Shown here: piece after piece, positions 18,072-29,185 of the stretch
Numbering within the stretch: position 1 is the stretch's first letter
Layout: every line of letters begins with the position of its first letter
Assembly (NCBI RefSeq): GCF_034424625.1
Contig: NZ_CP139976.1
Coordinates: 4,898,001 to 4,962,000, forward strand
Reading direction: 5' to 3'
Origin: Janthinobacterium lividum
Lineage (GTDB): Bacteria; Pseudomonadota; Gammaproteobacteria; Burkholderiales; Burkholderiaceae_D
Length of the DNA stretch: 64,000 nucleotides
Notes under the pieces: generated by a model
Database searches by the model: none
What the model saw: only the letters and a program-made list of their open reading frames with translations
Told to the model about the DNA's origin: nothing
Position numbers and translations under genes: made by a program

Positions 18072-18091
18072 ACCTGTTGGAACCTACAGTA
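18072..18091 (+). promoter_or_regulatory. lux box (LuxR-AHL binding site) of the luxI promoter
   Basis: ACCTGTTGGAACCTACAGTA matches the classical Vibrio fischeri lux box (ACCTGTAGGATCGTACAGGT) at 15 of 20 positions, including CTGT and ACAG half-sites. A -10-like TTATAT lies at 18113-18118. This puts the box centre near -43 of the implied start site, the usual position for LuxR activation. It is 62 bp upstream of the luxI start codon. Confidence 0.7.
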
Positions 18092-18152
18092 TCAGTTAAC
18101 TACAGTCAATGTTTATATGGAAGCATTATCAAATTTGAATGGAGAGCGAACC

Positions 18153-18794
18153 ATGGTCATCACTGTCAGCGCCTGTACACGCGACAACATGAAACCCGAA
18201 GACACCCATGCCATGTACCGGCTGCGCCACATGGTGTTCTGCGAACGGCTGCACTGGGACGTGCATACGGCGGACGGCATGGAATCGGACGAATACGATG
18301 ATTTGTTCCCCGTGTACATGCTGGCGCGCGATATCAGCGGCAAACTGTTCGGCTGCGCGCGCCTGCTGCCGACAACCGGCGACTACATGCTCAAGTCCGT
18401 TTTCCCGCAATTGCTGCAAGGCAATCCCATTCCGAACGCCGAAGATACCTGGGAGCTCAGCCGGTTCGCCTTCGAGCAGTCGAAAGGCGGCGAACACCGC
18501 TTCTCGCTGGCCAGTTCGCACATGGTGGTCGAGGCACTGGAATTCGCCCTGGACAACAACATCACGTGCTACGTCGGCGTCACGACCGTCGCCTTTGAAA
18601 AACTGCTGCGCAAGATCGGCTTGCACGTCAAGCGCTTCGGCCCGCCGATGATGGTCGGGCACGAGCGCTCGGTGGCGTTCTCGATCGACGTCACGACGGC
18701 GCAACTGGCGGCGGCACGTTCGAGCCTGTTGCTTGCCGCCCAGCATGTGGCACCGCCGGCACGCGCCAGCCAGGCGGCGCGGGTAGTGCAATAG
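18153..18794 (+). CDS. Acyl-homoserine-lactone synthase (LuxI family)
   Basis: A 213-residue autoinducer synthase that makes N-acyl-homoserine lactone from SAM and an acyl-ACP. All nine residues I looked for are present, each one position later than in LuxI: R25, F29, W35, D46, D49, R70, F84, E101 and R104. Family blocks YRLRHMVFCERLHW, GCARLLPTTGDYMLKSVFPQ and WELSRFAF are clear. The start is the ATG at 18153 with GGAGAG six bases upstream. An upstream in-frame ATG at 18117 has none. No luxR is adjacent: the nearest is at 42694. It is convergent with leuB (13-bp gap) at the 3' end of the long biosynthetic array. The lux box implies positive autoregulation. Confidence 0.95.
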   Translation: MVITVSACTRDNMKPEDTHAMYRLRHMVFCERLHWDVHTADGMESDEYDDLFPVYMLARDISGKLFGCARLLPTTGDYMLKSVFPQLLQGNPIPNAEDTWELSRFAFEQSKGGEHRFSLASSHMVVEALEFALDNNITCYVGVTTVAFEKLLRKIGLHVKRFGPPMMVGHERSVAFSIDVTTAQLAAARSSLLLAAQHVAPPARASQAARVVQ

Positions 18795-18807
18795 ACGCGG
18801 CGCCATC

Positions 18808-19884
18808 TCAGGCAGCGGCGCAGGCACGCGCCACGGCATCACCCATCGCCTCGGTACCGACCAAAGTCGTGCCCGCTTCATGGATGTCGGCCGTGCGCAG
18901 GCCCTGCGCCAGCACTTGCTTGACAGCAGCCTCGATGCGGCTTGCCTGCTCTTCGCGGTTGAGCGAATAGCGCAGCATCATGGCCGCCGACAAGATCGTC
19001 GCCAGCGGATTGGCGATGCCCTTGCCCGCGATATCGGGCGCCGAGCCGTGCGACGGCTCATACAGGCCCTTGTTGTTGGCGTCGAGCGAGGCCGACGGCA
19101 GCATGCCGATCGAGCCCGTCAGCATGGCGGCCGCATCCGACAGAATGTCGCCGAACATGTTGCCAGTCACCATGACGTCGAATTTCTTCGGCGCCCGCAC
19201 CAACTGCATGGCCGCGTTGTCGACATACATGTGATCGAGCGCCACATCCGGGTATTCCTTGTGCACATCGGTGACGATATCTTTCCAGAACTGGAAGGTT
19301 TCCAGCACGTTCGCCTTGTCCACGCTGGTGAGGCGCTTGTCGCGCTTTTGCGCGGCCTGGAAAGCCACGTGGGCGATGCGGCGGATTTCCCCTTCCGCAT
19401 AGCGCATGGTGTCAAAACCTTCGCGCTGGCCCTTGAACGGACCATCCGGGCACTCGCGCACGCCGCGGGGCTGGCCGAAATAGATGTCGCCCGTCAGTTC
19501 ACGGATGATCAAAATGTCCAGGCCGGACACCACTTCCGGCTTCAGGGTCGAGGCGCCCGCCAGCTCCGGATACAGAATGGCCGGACGCAGGTTGGCGAAC
19601 AGACCCAGGTTCTTGCGCAAGCCCAGGATCGCCTGCTCGGGACGGAACTGGCGCTCCAGATTGTCGTACTGGTAGTCGCCGACAGCGCCGAACAGCACGG
19701 CATCGGCCGCTTTCGCCAGGGCCAGGGTGCCTTCCGGCAAGGGATGGCCATGGGCCGCATAGCCGGCGCCGCCCACGGGCGCCGTTTCCAGCTCGAACGA
19801 TTCGCCCAGCACATTCAAGACCTTGACGGCTTGCGTGATGATTTCAGGACCGATGCCGTCGCCGGGCAGGATTGCAATTTTCAT
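18808..19884 (-). CDS. leuB: 3-isopropylmalate dehydrogenase (or 2-alkyl-malate dehydrogenase)
   Basis: A 358-residue beta-decarboxylating dehydrogenase. Visible are the N-terminal [11 protein letters not shown], the substrate/Mg region [29 protein letters not shown], the acidic metal block [22 protein letters not shown] and the NAD loop [14 protein letters not shown]. Normal family length. It oxidises 3-isopropylmalate to 4-methyl-2-oxopentanoate in leucine synthesis. In this context it may act on a related 3-substituted malate. Last gene of the 19-gene minus-strand array, 10 bp after leuD. Confidence 0.93.
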   Translation of the reverse strand: MKIAILPGDGIGPEIITQAVKVLNVLGESFELETAPVGGAGYAAHGHPLPEGTLALAKAADAVLFGAVGDYQYDNLERQFRPEQAILGLRKNLGLFANLRPAILYPELAGASTLKPEVVSGLDILIIRELTGDIYFGQPRGVRECPDGPFKGQREGFDTMRYAEGEIRRIAHVAFQAAQKRDKRLTSVDKANVLETFQFWKDIVTDVHKEYPDVALDHMYVDNAAMQLVRAPKKFDVMVTGNMFGDILSDAAAMLTGSIGMLPSASLDANNKGLYEPSHGSAPDIAGKGIANPLATILSAAMMLRYSLNREEQASRIEAAVKQVLAQGLRTADIHEAGTTLVGTEAMGDAVARACAAA

Positions 19885-19894
19885 GGAATGATCT

Positions 19895-20542
19895 TTACAT
19901 TACGTTGGCCAACCAGGGATTTTTCGTCAAATGGCGTTCTTCAAAGCGGCGGATGGCATCGGCACGGCGCAAGGTCAGGCTGATATCGTCGAAGCCATTC
20001 AGCAGGCAATACTTCGTGAACGCGGAGATGAAGAAGGAACAGGCGAAGCTGCCATCGGTGGCGGCAACGCGCTGGCGCGCCAGGTCGACTTCCAGCCGGA
20101 AGCCCGGTTCGGCGCCGACCGCCTTGAACAGGTAATGGACTTGCGCTTCACCCAGCACGATGGGCAGCAAGCCGTTCTTGCAGCAGTTATTGAAGAAAAT
20201 GTCGGCAAACGATGGAGCAATGATGACGCGAAAGCCGTATTGGCCCAGCGCCCAGGGCGCATGCTCGCGCGACGAGCCGCAGCCAAAATTGGCGCGCGCC
20301 AGCAGTATCGAGGCGCCCTGGTAGCGCGCCTCGTTGAGCACGAAGTCGGGATTCAGCGGACGACGGCTGTTATCCTGGCCCGGCACGCCGGTGTCCAGAT
20401 AGCGCCACTGGTCGAACAGATTGGGACCGAAACCGGTGCGGTGGATCGCCGTCAGAAACTGCTTGGGCAAGATCGCGTCGGTGTCGACGTTGGCGCGGTC
20501 GAGCGGTACGACCAGGCCGGTATGCTGTGTGAATTTTTCCAT
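19895..20542 (-). CDS. leuD: 3-isopropylmalate dehydratase small subunit
   Basis: A 215-residue aconitase-swivel-domain protein. The start [30 protein letters not shown] is preceded by GGGAGG. A longer in-frame ORF upstream is not used. The DTDAI(L/I)P and [16 protein letters not shown] blocks are diagnostic of LeuD, which binds the substrate side chain and pairs with LeuC. Follows leuC by 80 bp. A second, clearly different LeuD lies at 30614-31285. Confidence 0.93.
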   Translation of the reverse strand: MEKFTQHTGLVVPLDRANVDTDAILPKQFLTAIHRTGFGPNLFDQWRYLDTGVPGQDNSRRPLNPDFVLNEARYQGASILLARANFGCGSSREHAPWALGQYGFRVIIAPSFADIFFNNCCKNGLLPIVLGEAQVHYLFKAVGAEPGFRLEVDLARQRVAATDGSFACSFFISAFTKYCLLNGFDDISLTLRRADAIRRFEERHLTKNPWLANVM

Positions 20543-20622
20543 GCTTTGAGCCTCCCCTGGAGAGCGCGCCGGCCGGATGTCCAGCCGGCGCCGCATTGAT
20601 ATGCAAGCGGCGTATGCCGGCC

Positions 20623-22023
20623 TTAACTCATCTTGCGCACATCGACGAAGCAACCGGCAATGGCTGCCGCGGCGGCCATCGCCGGTGAGACGAGATGCGT
20701 GCGTCCGCCCGCGCCCTGGCGCCCCTCGAAGTTGCGGTTCGAGGTCGAGGCGCAGCGTTCGCCCGGTTCCAGGCGGTCGGCATTCATGGCCAGGCACATC
20801 GAGCAGCCAGGCTCGCGCCATTCGAAGCCGGCCTCCCTGAAGACGCGATCCAGCCCCTCCCGCTCGGCCTGCGCCTTCACCAGGCCAGAGCCGGGCACCA
20901 CCATGGCCAGCTTGACGCTGGCGGCGCGCCGCTTGCCGCGCACGACCTCGGCCGCCGAGCGCAGATCCTCGATGCGCGCATTGGTGCAGGAGCCGATGAA
21001 CACCTTGTCGATGCGGATGTCGGCGATCAGGGTGTCAGGCGCCAGATCCATATAGGCCAGCGCCTTGCTCATGGCCTCGCGGCGCGCCGCGTCCCGCTCC
21101 GCGCCGGGATCCGGCACGCGGCCGTCGACGGCCACGACCATTTCCGGCGAGGTGCCCCAGGTCACTTGCGGGCTGATGCCCGCGGCATCGAGCAGTACCA
21201 CGCGGTCGAAACTGGCGCCCGCATCCGTGTGCAGCGTCTTCCAATACGCGACGGCTTTTTTCCACTGCGCGCCCGCCGGCGCATACGGCCGCCCCTTGAC
21301 ATAGGCGATCGTCGTCTCGTCCACCGCGATCATGCCGGCGCGCGCGCCCGCCTCGATCGCCATGTTACAGAGCATCATGCGCCCTTCCATCGACAGCGCG
21401 CGGATGGCCGGACCGGCAAACTCGATGGCGTAGCCAGTGCCGCCGGCCGTGCCGATCCGCCCGATCACTTCCAGGGCGATATCCTTGGCCGTGACGCCGG
21501 ATGCGAGCACGCCGTCGATATGCACCAGCATGGCCTTCGATTTGCGGTCCAGCAGGGTCTGGGTAGCCAGCACATGCTCGACTTCGGAAGTACCGATGCC
21601 GAAGGCCAGGCAGCCAAAGGCGCCATGCGTCGAGGTGTGCGAATCGCCGCAGACGACCGTCATGCCCGGCAGGGTCGCCCCCTGCTCCGGCCCGACCACG
21701 TGCGCTATGCCCTGGCGCCTGTCGTGCATGTCGAAATAGGTCAGGCCGTAGAAGCGGGCGTTGGTATCGAGGGTCTGGACCTGGCGCCGCGCGACCGGGT
21801 CGGCGATGCCGCCGGCGCGGTCGCCCGTCGGCACGTTGTGATCGGCCACCGCCAGGTTGGCGCCAACGCGCCACGGCTTGCGTCCGGCCGCGCGCAAGCC
21901 CTCGAAGGCTTGCGGACTGGTGACTTCATGCAGCAGGTGCCGGTCGATATACAGCATGGCGGTGCCATCCTCGTCAACTTGCACCGCGTGGGATTCCCAT
22001 AATTTATCGTAGAGCGTTTTCAT
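20623..22023 (-). CDS. leuC: 3-isopropylmalate dehydratase large subunit
   Basis: A 466-residue [4Fe-4S] hydro-lyase. The cluster cysteines lie in FIGSCTNAR and in [26 protein letters not shown] and the terminal [22 protein letters not shown] are typical of LeuC. It isomerises 2- to 3-isopropylmalate with LeuD. Length matches the family exactly, unlike LeuC2 in the same array. The upstream neighbour is a porin (51-bp gap). Confidence 0.95.
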   Translation of the reverse strand: MKTLYDKLWESHAVQVDEDGTAMLYIDRHLLHEVTSPQAFEGLRAAGRKPWRVGANLAVADHNVPTGDRAGGIADPVARRQVQTLDTNARFYGLTYFDMHDRRQGIAHVVGPEQGATLPGMTVVCGDSHTSTHGAFGCLAFGIGTSEVEHVLATQTLLDRKSKAMLVHIDGVLASGVTAKDIALEVIGRIGTAGGTGYAIEFAGPAIRALSMEGRMMLCNMAIEAGARAGMIAVDETTIAYVKGRPYAPAGAQWKKAVAYWKTLHTDAGASFDRVVLLDAAGISPQVTWGTSPEMVVAVDGRVPDPGAERDAARREAMSKALAYMDLAPDTLIADIRIDKVFIGSCTNARIEDLRSAAEVVRGKRRAASVKLAMVVPGSGLVKAQAEREGLDRVFREAGFEWREPGCSMCLAMNADRLEPGERCASTSNRNFEGRQGAGGRTHLVSPAMAAAAAIAGCFVDVRKMS

Positions 22024-22074
22024 CGTGTCCAGGGCGGCAAGGCCGCGTTAGGGGTCAGGTAGACAGGCGCCGCC

Positions 22075-23067
22075 TCAAAAGAAGTGGCGGATGCCGGCAT
22101 TGAACAGGCGGTCGGTGTCGCCGTTGCGCGCGGCGTTGTATTTGGCGGCGCGGCCATTGTGCGTCTGCGAGTACGAGGTATACAGATTGGTCCGCCGCGA
22201 CAGCGCATAGCTGTAGCCAAGGGCGAACTGGCCGGCATTGCCGCCAGCCTTGCCGCTATCCCATTTGCGGATGTAATCGGCCAGCAGCAGCGAGGCGCCG
22301 AACGGCACGCTTACGCCGAGCAGCAGGTCGCGCGTGTCCAGGCCAGCGCTGTCGGTGTTGCGCGCCGCGCCCGCGTGCAGCTTCAGCGCGCCCGCGTCGT
22401 ACACGCCACCCAGCATGATGGTGCTGGCACTGGCGCGCGTGCTGGCGCTGTCCTGGTCGACATAGGCCAGCGCCAGCGCCAACGGGCCACGCGCGTAGCT
22501 GGCGCTGGCGCCAAGCTGGCGGCCGGCCGCCAGGCTGCCGGGCTGTTCGCCGAATCCCCACGACAGCTGCGCGCTCATGCCGCCCAGCTCCGGCGTCGTG
22601 TAGCTGAGATTGTTATTGACGCGCTTGCCACTCACATTGAACAGACGGCTGGCGTCGCCCGCCATATTGATGTGGAAGGGATCAAAACTGTCGAGCACCT
22701 CGGCGCTGACCGTGTATTTCCTGCCCAGCTTGAGCATGCCGAAATCGCCCCCCAGGGCGACCCAGGACTGGCGCCCGAAGAGTACCCCGCCCTGGTCGAT
22801 GCCGCCGGTATCGGCCAGAATACCGTTCTCAAGCACAAAGCTGGCGACCAGGCCGCCGCCGAGCGCTTCGCTGCCCTTGATGCCGATGCGGCTGCTGCTC
22901 TGGCCGCCGCTGCTCAGGCGCGTGACGGTTCCTCCCCCGCTGCCATCATTTTCCAGATTCAGGCCCATGTCCATGAGGCCGTAGAGTTTCAGTTCGCCGC
23001 TGGCGGCGGCGCTGTGCCAGCCCAGCGCCGCCACCAGCGCCAGCAGGATGCCTGTCTTTTTTTTCAT
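22075..23067 (-). CDS. Outer-membrane porin (Gram-negative general porin)
   Basis: A 330-residue porin: signal peptide (KKTGILLALVAALGWHSAAA), first strand ELKLYGLMDMGLNLE, 'SRIGIKGSEALGGGLVASFVLENG' and 'LFGRQSWVALGGDFGMLKLGRKYT' as in betaproteobacterial trimeric porins, and the C-terminal Phe (IRHFF) needed for BAM insertion. A longer in-frame ORF to 23349 is rejected because the signal peptide begins at 23067. It lies between an ABC importer and leuC, so it may admit the importer's substrate or release a product. Confidence 0.9.
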   Translation of the reverse strand: MKKKTGILLALVAALGWHSAAASGELKLYGLMDMGLNLENDGSGGGTVTRLSSGGQSSSRIGIKGSEALGGGLVASFVLENGILADTGGIDQGGVLFGRQSWVALGGDFGMLKLGRKYTVSAEVLDSFDPFHINMAGDASRLFNVSGKRVNNNLSYTTPELGGMSAQLSWGFGEQPGSLAAGRQLGASASYARGPLALALAYVDQDSASTRASASTIMLGGVYDAGALKLHAGAARNTDSAGLDTRDLLLGVSVPFGASLLLADYIRKWDSGKAGGNAGQFALGYSYALSRRTNLYTSYSQTHNGRAAKYNAARNGDTDRLFNAGIRHFF

Positions 23068-23123
23068 GAAATCGTTACCAGTCCTATGTAATGAATCGAT
23101 CAGATCACCGCCTGTGCAGCTCT

Positions 23124-23984
23124 TCAGCGCCAGCGCAGCAAATACTCCTGCACCTGGTGGATCAGCCCCGACAACATGACGCCGATCAGTACCAGCACGC
23201 TCAGCGTCGCCATCATGGCGGCCGCGTCGCCCCGTCCCTGCGCCTCGATGATCAGACGCCCCAGTCCCCGTTCGGAACCGATGAATTCGCCCACGATGAC
23301 GCCGATCAGCGCAAACGACACGCTGGGCACCAGCGAGGCGAAGACCCATTCCAGCGTGGACGGAATGACAGTGCGGGTCATCACCTGCCAGTTCGTCGCG
23401 CCCAGCACGCGCGCCACATGGACCAGGTCGCGCTGCACCTGCCGCGCGCCGCCGAAGGTATTAAAGAACACCACGAAGAAGACGATCAGCCAGGCCGTGA
23501 GTATCTTGGATGCATCGCCCAGGCCAAAAATGAGCACGATCAGCGGCACCAGCGCGATGCGCGGCACCGAGTTGAAGCCGACGATGTAAGGGTCGAAGAC
23601 GCTGGCCCAGAAAGGCGAGCGGCCCAGCAGCAGGCCGACGACGAATCCCGTGCTCACGCCCAGCGCAAAGCCCCAGAAGGTATTGCGCAGCGTGGCGGAA
23701 ATGGCGGCCAGCAGATTATTGTCGGTAGCGCTGAAGCAGGCCGCCACCGCCCCGGCACGCCCCAGCAGCAGCTGGCCTTCCTCGTCCGTCATGCACGCCA
23801 TGTGGCTCAGCTTGTCCAGCACGCCCGTGGGCGTGGAAATGAAGTAGGGATCGATGAAGCTGGGCACCAGCCACGGCAGCTTCGGCTGCAGGCTGAAGCC
23901 CCACTGCCACACTGTCAGCAGGATCAGCAGCACGGCAATGCGCCAGAACCAGACGGAATGCCAGGTATAGCGGCTCAGTGTCAT
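23124..23984 (-). CDS. ABC transporter permease (SsuC/TauC type)
   Basis: A 286-residue inner-membrane permease with about six membrane helices and the cytoplasmic-loop motif around 'EWVFASLVPSVSFALIGVIVGEFIGSERGLG', typical of nitrate/sulfonate/taurine-family permeases. The N-terminal half carries an unusually long periplasmic loop ('SFIDPYFISTPTGVLDKLSHMACMTDEEGQLL..'). Overlaps the ATPase gene by 4 bp. Forms one importer with 23981-24838 and 24831-25883. Substrate unknown. Confidence 0.88.
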   Translation of the reverse strand: MTLSRYTWHSVWFWRIAVLLILLTVWQWGFSLQPKLPWLVPSFIDPYFISTPTGVLDKLSHMACMTDEEGQLLLGRAGAVAACFSATDNNLLAAISATLRNTFWGFALGVSTGFVVGLLLGRSPFWASVFDPYIVGFNSVPRIALVPLIVLIFGLGDASKILTAWLIVFFVVFFNTFGGARQVQRDLVHVARVLGATNWQVMTRTVIPSTLEWVFASLVPSVSFALIGVIVGEFIGSERGLGRLIIEAQGRGDAAAMMATLSVLVLIGVMLSGLIHQVQEYLLRWR

Positions 23985-24838
23985 GTCGCCTCTCCCTTGT
24001 TGAATTCCTCGCCCAGCGAATGCCAGATGCGTGCGAACAGGGCGCTGTATTCCGGCAATTCGCGCACCGATAGCGCGTCGCGCGGGCGTGGCAGCCTGAC
24101 GTCGAAGATTTCCTTGATGCGGCCGGGCCGCGCCGACAGCACGACGATACGGTCCGACAGCGTAATGGCCTCGCCCAGATCATGCGTGATGAAAACCACC
24201 GTCTGCTGCTCGGCTTGCCAAAGTTCGAGCAGCAGCTTGTGCATCTCGAACTTGGTATGCGTATCGAGCGCGCCAAATGGCTCGTCCATGAGGAGGATGC
24301 TGGGACGCATGATCAGCGTACGCATCAGGGACACGCGCTGGCGCATGCCGCCCGACAGCATCTTGGGAAAGGCGCGTTCAAATCCCTGCAGGCCGATGCG
24401 TTCGATGGCCTCGGCCACCCGCCTGCGCCGTTCCGGCTTGGGAATGCCGGCCAGCTCCAGACCCAGGCCGATATTGTCGGCGACGCTGCGCCAGGGGTAG
24501 CAGTTATCGCTCTGGAAGACATAGCCCAGCTCGCGCATCATGTCGCTCGACGACAGGCTGACACCGTCGACCAGCACGTCGCCTGCCGTCCGCTCGAGCA
24601 CGCCCGACAGCATGTTCAGGATGGTGCTTTTGCCCGAGCCGGACGGGCCGATCAGCGAGACGAACTCGCCCTTGGCGATCGATAGCGAGAGGTTGTCGAC
24701 GACGCGCACGGGCCGCGCGTTGAGGGTGAAGTCGCGCGTCAGTCCGCGCAATTCCAGGCGCGGCTGCGCCGTTTCGGGCACCAGCCGCAACTGCGGTCCG
24801 GGCGGCGCTTCATGCAGGGGTTGTAATGTGCTAGCCAT
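23981..24838 (-). CDS. ABC transporter ATPase (SsuB/TauB type)
   Basis: A 285-residue nucleotide-binding subunit. Walker A GPSGSGKST, Q-loop VFQSDNCYPW, signature LSGGMRQRV, Walker B ILLMDEPFGALD and the switch His in FITHDLGEA are all present. It energises uptake with the permease and the NMT1-type binding protein, whose genes overlap it by 4 and 8 bp. Confidence 0.92.
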   Translation of the reverse strand: MASTLQPLHEAPPGPQLRLVPETAQPRLELRGLTRDFTLNARPVRVVDNLSLSIAKGEFVSLIGPSGSGKSTILNMLSGVLERTAGDVLVDGVSLSSSDMMRELGYVFQSDNCYPWRSVADNIGLGLELAGIPKPERRRRVAEAIERIGLQGFERAFPKMLSGGMRQRVSLMRTLIMRPSILLMDEPFGALDTHTKFEMHKLLLELWQAEQQTVVFITHDLGEAITLSDRIVVLSARPGRIKEIFDVRLPRPRDALSVRELPEYSALFARIWHSLGEEFNKGEAT

Positions 24839-25883
24839 ATTTGCGCCTACTCAGGTGAAGGAAAGACAGGTCGGTGACGTCCGCGTAGCGGATCGGCTTG
24901 ATGCCAGTGCCTGGACGGAACCAGATGGGCGCGCCGTTGGCAAAGGCGGCGGCATCGGTTTCACCGTCGTAGCTGGCCGTGCGCTTGAAGGCATCGAGTT
25001 CCAGCACGGCCGTATCGGCGCGCGTTTCACGCAGCTGCCTGACGCCGACTTCCTGCCATATCTGCGCGCTGCTGCTGCGGCGTATCCAGTGCAGCGCCCG
25101 CACCATGCCATTGACATATGCCTGCACCAGTTGCGGATACCGGTCGATCGTCGATTGCAGCGCATAGGCGCATGTCACCGGCAGGGGGCCGCCGAAATAG
25201 CGGTTCCAGCTGGCGTCGTCGGACACGTCAAAGATGGTCTTGCCAAAACCGCCGCGCTCGGCCTCGATCTGCCAGGCGGCCGGCGCGACGATGGCGTCGA
25301 ACTGGCCGCTGCGCAGGCCGCCGAGCATGGTCAGCGTGACGCCGCCGGACACCAGGTTCAGCTTGTTGGCGGCGCCGATCTGCTCGAACAGGTAGCTGGC
25401 ATACACATACTGGCCGCCACCCAGGGTCGCCACGGCCACGATGGGACGCGCGCGGTCCGGCCGGCGGTAGTCGGCCAGCGCCTGCAAGGTGGTGATGCCT
25501 TTCTCGTACAGGTCGCTGCGCACCACCACGTTGGTATACGGACAGCGGCGGTCGATCGCCAGCAGTATCTTGGCCGGGCGGCCCCGGTTGGCCAGCTGGA
25601 TCGGATGCGTGCTGTCGCCCAGGCCGAAGCTGACCTGGCCACCGGCGACGATGTCGCGCAGCTTGGTCCCGCCATCGGACGACATGAGGCGAAAATCGAG
25701 GCCCTCCTCGCGCATGTACTGCTGGGTCAAGGCGACCATGTGCGGCAGGTAGTTCACGATGTAGGCAGGGTGCCCGGCCAGCACGGGGGCCAGCGGCGCC
25801 GCCGCGGCCGTGCGCGCCGGCCAGGCGGCGGCACCGCCTGCCAACAGGCCCAGCCGGGCAAGCATCGTTCGTCGGTTCATCAT
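24831..25883 (-). CDS. ABC substrate-binding protein (NMT1/THI5-like)
   Basis: A 350-residue periplasmic protein. The N-terminus NRRTMLARLGLLAGGAAAW looks like a twin-arginine signal. The mature part has the family features 'YLPHMVALTQQYMREEGLDF', 'GQVSFGLGDSTHPIQLANRG' and 'LRSGQFDAIVAPAAW'. Relatives bind thiamine-precursor pyrimidines, sulfonates, nitrate, riboflavin or aromatic acids, so the ligand cannot be assigned. Confidence 0.87.
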   Translation of the reverse strand: MMNRRTMLARLGLLAGGAAAWPARTAAAAPLAPVLAGHPAYIVNYLPHMVALTQQYMREEGLDFRLMSSDGGTKLRDIVAGGQVSFGLGDSTHPIQLANRGRPAKILLAIDRRCPYTNVVVRSDLYEKGITTLQALADYRRPDRARPIVAVATLGGGQYVYASYLFEQIGAANKLNLVSGGVTLTMLGGLRSGQFDAIVAPAAWQIEAERGGFGKTIFDVSDDASWNRYFGGPLPVTCAYALQSTIDRYPQLVQAYVNGMVRALHWIRRSSSAQIWQEVGVRQLRETRADTAVLELDAFKRTASYDGETDAAAFANGAPIWFRPGTGIKPIRYADVTDLSFLHLSRRKYG

Positions 25884-25919
25884 GCGAAAGTCCTTCTCTG
25901 AAATTGGGGGGGACGCTGC

Positions 25920-26972
<1,053 letters not shown>

Positions 26973-26983
26973 CGTGCTGCTCC

Positions 26984-29185
26984 TCAGGAAACATGGATAG
27001 GGATACCACCGGGGCCGGCAGCCGGCCCCGCGCGGCGGCGGCCGGCCAGGCGCTGCACCACGGCCACGACCACCAGGCTGAGTCCGATCAGCAGCGTGCT
27101 GTAGGCCACCGCCAGTCCGTAATCGCCATTGATGACGCGATTGATGATGAACGTGGTCGCCAGCTCGTGGCCGGCCGAGACCAGGAAAATGACGGCCGTG
27201 ATGGTGGTCATGGCGCGCACGAAGCCATAGATCAGGCTGCCGGTGAGCGCCTGGCGCAGCAAGGGCAGCTCGATGCGCAGCAGGGTCTGCCAATTGCTGG
27301 CGCCGAGGGTCAGCGACGCCTCGCCCAGGCTGCGTTCGACCTGCGCCAGTGCCGCCACCGTGGTCTGCACCAGCACGGGCAGGTTGCGGCACAGCAGGCA
27401 GATGACGATGATGGCCGCGCCGCCCGTCAGCTCCAGGGGCGGGCCGTTAAAGCTCAGCACATACGCCACGCCGATCACCGTGCCCGGCACCGCCAGCGGC
27501 AGGAAACTGAATGCCTCGAACAGGCGCTTGCCGGGAAACTGCTGGCGGCTGATGACCCAGCCGGCCAGCAGGCCCAGCACCGCGCCCAGCGGTGCCACCA
27601 GCAATGCCATGCCCAGCGTGCCGAGCAAGCTTTCCCAGGCCACGCCCGTCAGGGGATCGGCCGCGCCAGGGGTCACGCCGAACGCGTTCAGGTAATGCAC
27701 CATGCTGGGCCGGTAGTCGCGCCCCCAGTTGACGACAAAACCGCCCACCAGCACCAGCATGAAAACCAGCAGCGTCAGCGCGCTCCACAGGATGGCAGCG
27801 CTCCCGCAGGCCCGTTGCAGGCTCACCGGTAGCGGCGCATGGCGCGTGGCGGCGCCCTTGCCGCTGATGGTGGCGTAGGAAGCCTTGCCCAGCACGCGCC
27901 GCTGCAGCCACAGCGCCACCAGCGTCAATCCCAGGAGCAATGCCGACAGGCTGGCCGCGCGGCCGACATCCTGCTGCGCGCCAACGATGGCAAAAAAGAT
28001 ATCGGTGGCCAACACTTCAGTATTGCCACCAAGCAGGATGGGATTGCCGAAATCGGTCAGCGATTCGACGAAGCAGATCAGGAAGGCGCTGGTCAGACCC
28101 GGCTTGGCCAGCGGCAAGGTAATGCTGAAGAAGCGCTGATACGGCCCCGCCCGCAAGGTCTGCGCCGCCTCGTCGAGCGCCGGCGAAATACCCTCGACCA
28201 CGCCGCGCAGGACCAGGCAGGCAACCGGTGTGAACGTGAACAACTGCGCCAGCAAGATGCCCTGTACGCCATAGATCCAGCGCCCGGGCACGATGCCGAA
28301 CCAGCTTTCCAGCAGGGTGTTGAACAGCCCGGAACGGCCAAACAGCAGGATGAATGCCAGGCCGACCACGAAAGGCGGGGCGATCAGCGGCAGGACCGAC
28401 AGCCATTGCACCACGCGCGCCAGCGGTCCGCGCACGCGGGCCATCTGCAGCGCCAGCGCGAAGCCGACAAGCGTACACAGCAGTGCAGACACGGCGGCGA
28501 TGAACAGCGTGGTCCAGACCGTGCCGCAGCGTCCCGCGCCGGTCAGGCAGGCGCCGCTCCACAGATAGCCGCTGTAGAGCAGTCGCAGCGGCGCGGTCCA
28601 GGCATGCCCGCCACGGCCATCATCGAATGCATGCGAGAGCATGGCGGCGGTCGGCACCAGCGTAAACACCCCTACGAGCAGGCTGATCGACAATACCGTG
28701 CCGGCCACGAACGCGTCGCCGCCGAAATAGCCGCGCTGGCTCAGGCCCAGCGCCAGGCAGGACAGCAGACTGGCCGCGCACGCCAGCTGGCCAGGCCCCA
28801 TGCTGGCCCCGCTGGCGGCAAAAGCGCACAGGCCAAGCCACAGCAAGCCGGCAGCGCCCGCCAACAGCAGTGCCACGGCGGGCGGACGACGACGCCACGC
28901 GGCCCAGCCCAGCAGCAATGGCAGCAGCAGCGACGGCAGCGCGCCGCCATCACGCGACTGCAACAGCAGCACCGCGCCGGCCATGCTGGCCGGCTCGCCC
29001 AACAGCAAGGCCGGGGGTAGCAGCCAGCGTCCATCGGACTGCGCATGCCAGGGCAACAGACAGGCACCTAGCAGACCGAGCAGAACCCAGTACCAGCAGG
29101 ACGCAATGCGGTGCCGGCCGGCGCCGCCGGCCGTGGCGCTCGCCGTGTTCACATCAGAAACAGCCATGGCGCGATATCCTGTCAT
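26984..29185 (-). CDS. ABC transporter permease, double-domain (FbpB/ThiP type)
   Basis: A 733-residue protein containing two binding-protein-dependent permease domains in tandem. EAA-like loops are visible at 'DEAAQTLRAGPYQRFFSITLPLAKPG' and 'LGEASLTLGASNWQTLLRIELPLLRQA'. A hydrophobic, Ala/Leu-rich N-terminal segment of about 150 residues precedes the first domain. The ATG overlaps the stop of the binding-protein gene (ATGA), so the two are translationally coupled. The pair resembles iron(III), thiamine or 2-aminoethylphosphonate importers. Confidence 0.9.
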   Translation of the reverse strand: MTGYRAMAVSDVNTASATAGGAGRHRIASCWYWVLLGLLGACLLPWHAQSDGRWLLPPALLLGEPASMAGAVLLLQSRDGGALPSLLLPLLLGWAAWRRRPPAVALLLAGAAGLLWLGLCAFAASGASMGPGQLACAASLLSCLALGLSQRGYFGGDAFVAGTVLSISLLVGVFTLVPTAAMLSHAFDDGRGGHAWTAPLRLLYSGYLWSGACLTGAGRCGTVWTTLFIAAVSALLCTLVGFALALQMARVRGPLARVVQWLSVLPLIAPPFVVGLAFILLFGRSGLFNTLLESWFGIVPGRWIYGVQGILLAQLFTFTPVACLVLRGVVEGISPALDEAAQTLRAGPYQRFFSITLPLAKPGLTSAFLICFVESLTDFGNPILLGGNTEVLATDIFFAIVGAQQDVGRAASLSALLLGLTLVALWLQRRVLGKASYATISGKGAATRHAPLPVSLQRACGSAAILWSALTLLVFMLVLVGGFVVNWGRDYRPSMVHYLNAFGVTPGAADPLTGVAWESLLGTLGMALLVAPLGAVLGLLAGWVISRQQFPGKRLFEAFSFLPLAVPGTVIGVAYVLSFNGPPLELTGGAAIIVICLLCRNLPVLVQTTVAALAQVERSLGEASLTLGASNWQTLLRIELPLLRQALTGSLIYGFVRAMTTITAVIFLVSAGHELATTFIINRVINGDYGLAVAYSTLLIGLSLVVVAVVQRLAGRRRAGPAAGPGGIPIHVS

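Noticed and set aside
20543..20821. N-terminal extension of LeuD
   Set aside because: The extra 93 codons overlap leuC and lack LeuD homology. GGGAGG marks the ATG at 20542 as the start.
18808..22023. leuB, leuD and leuC as an ordinary stand-alone leucine operon
   Set aside because: They are the last genes of a gapless 19-gene array with a second LeuCD pair and no standard leuA. Housekeeping use remains possible but does not explain the layout.
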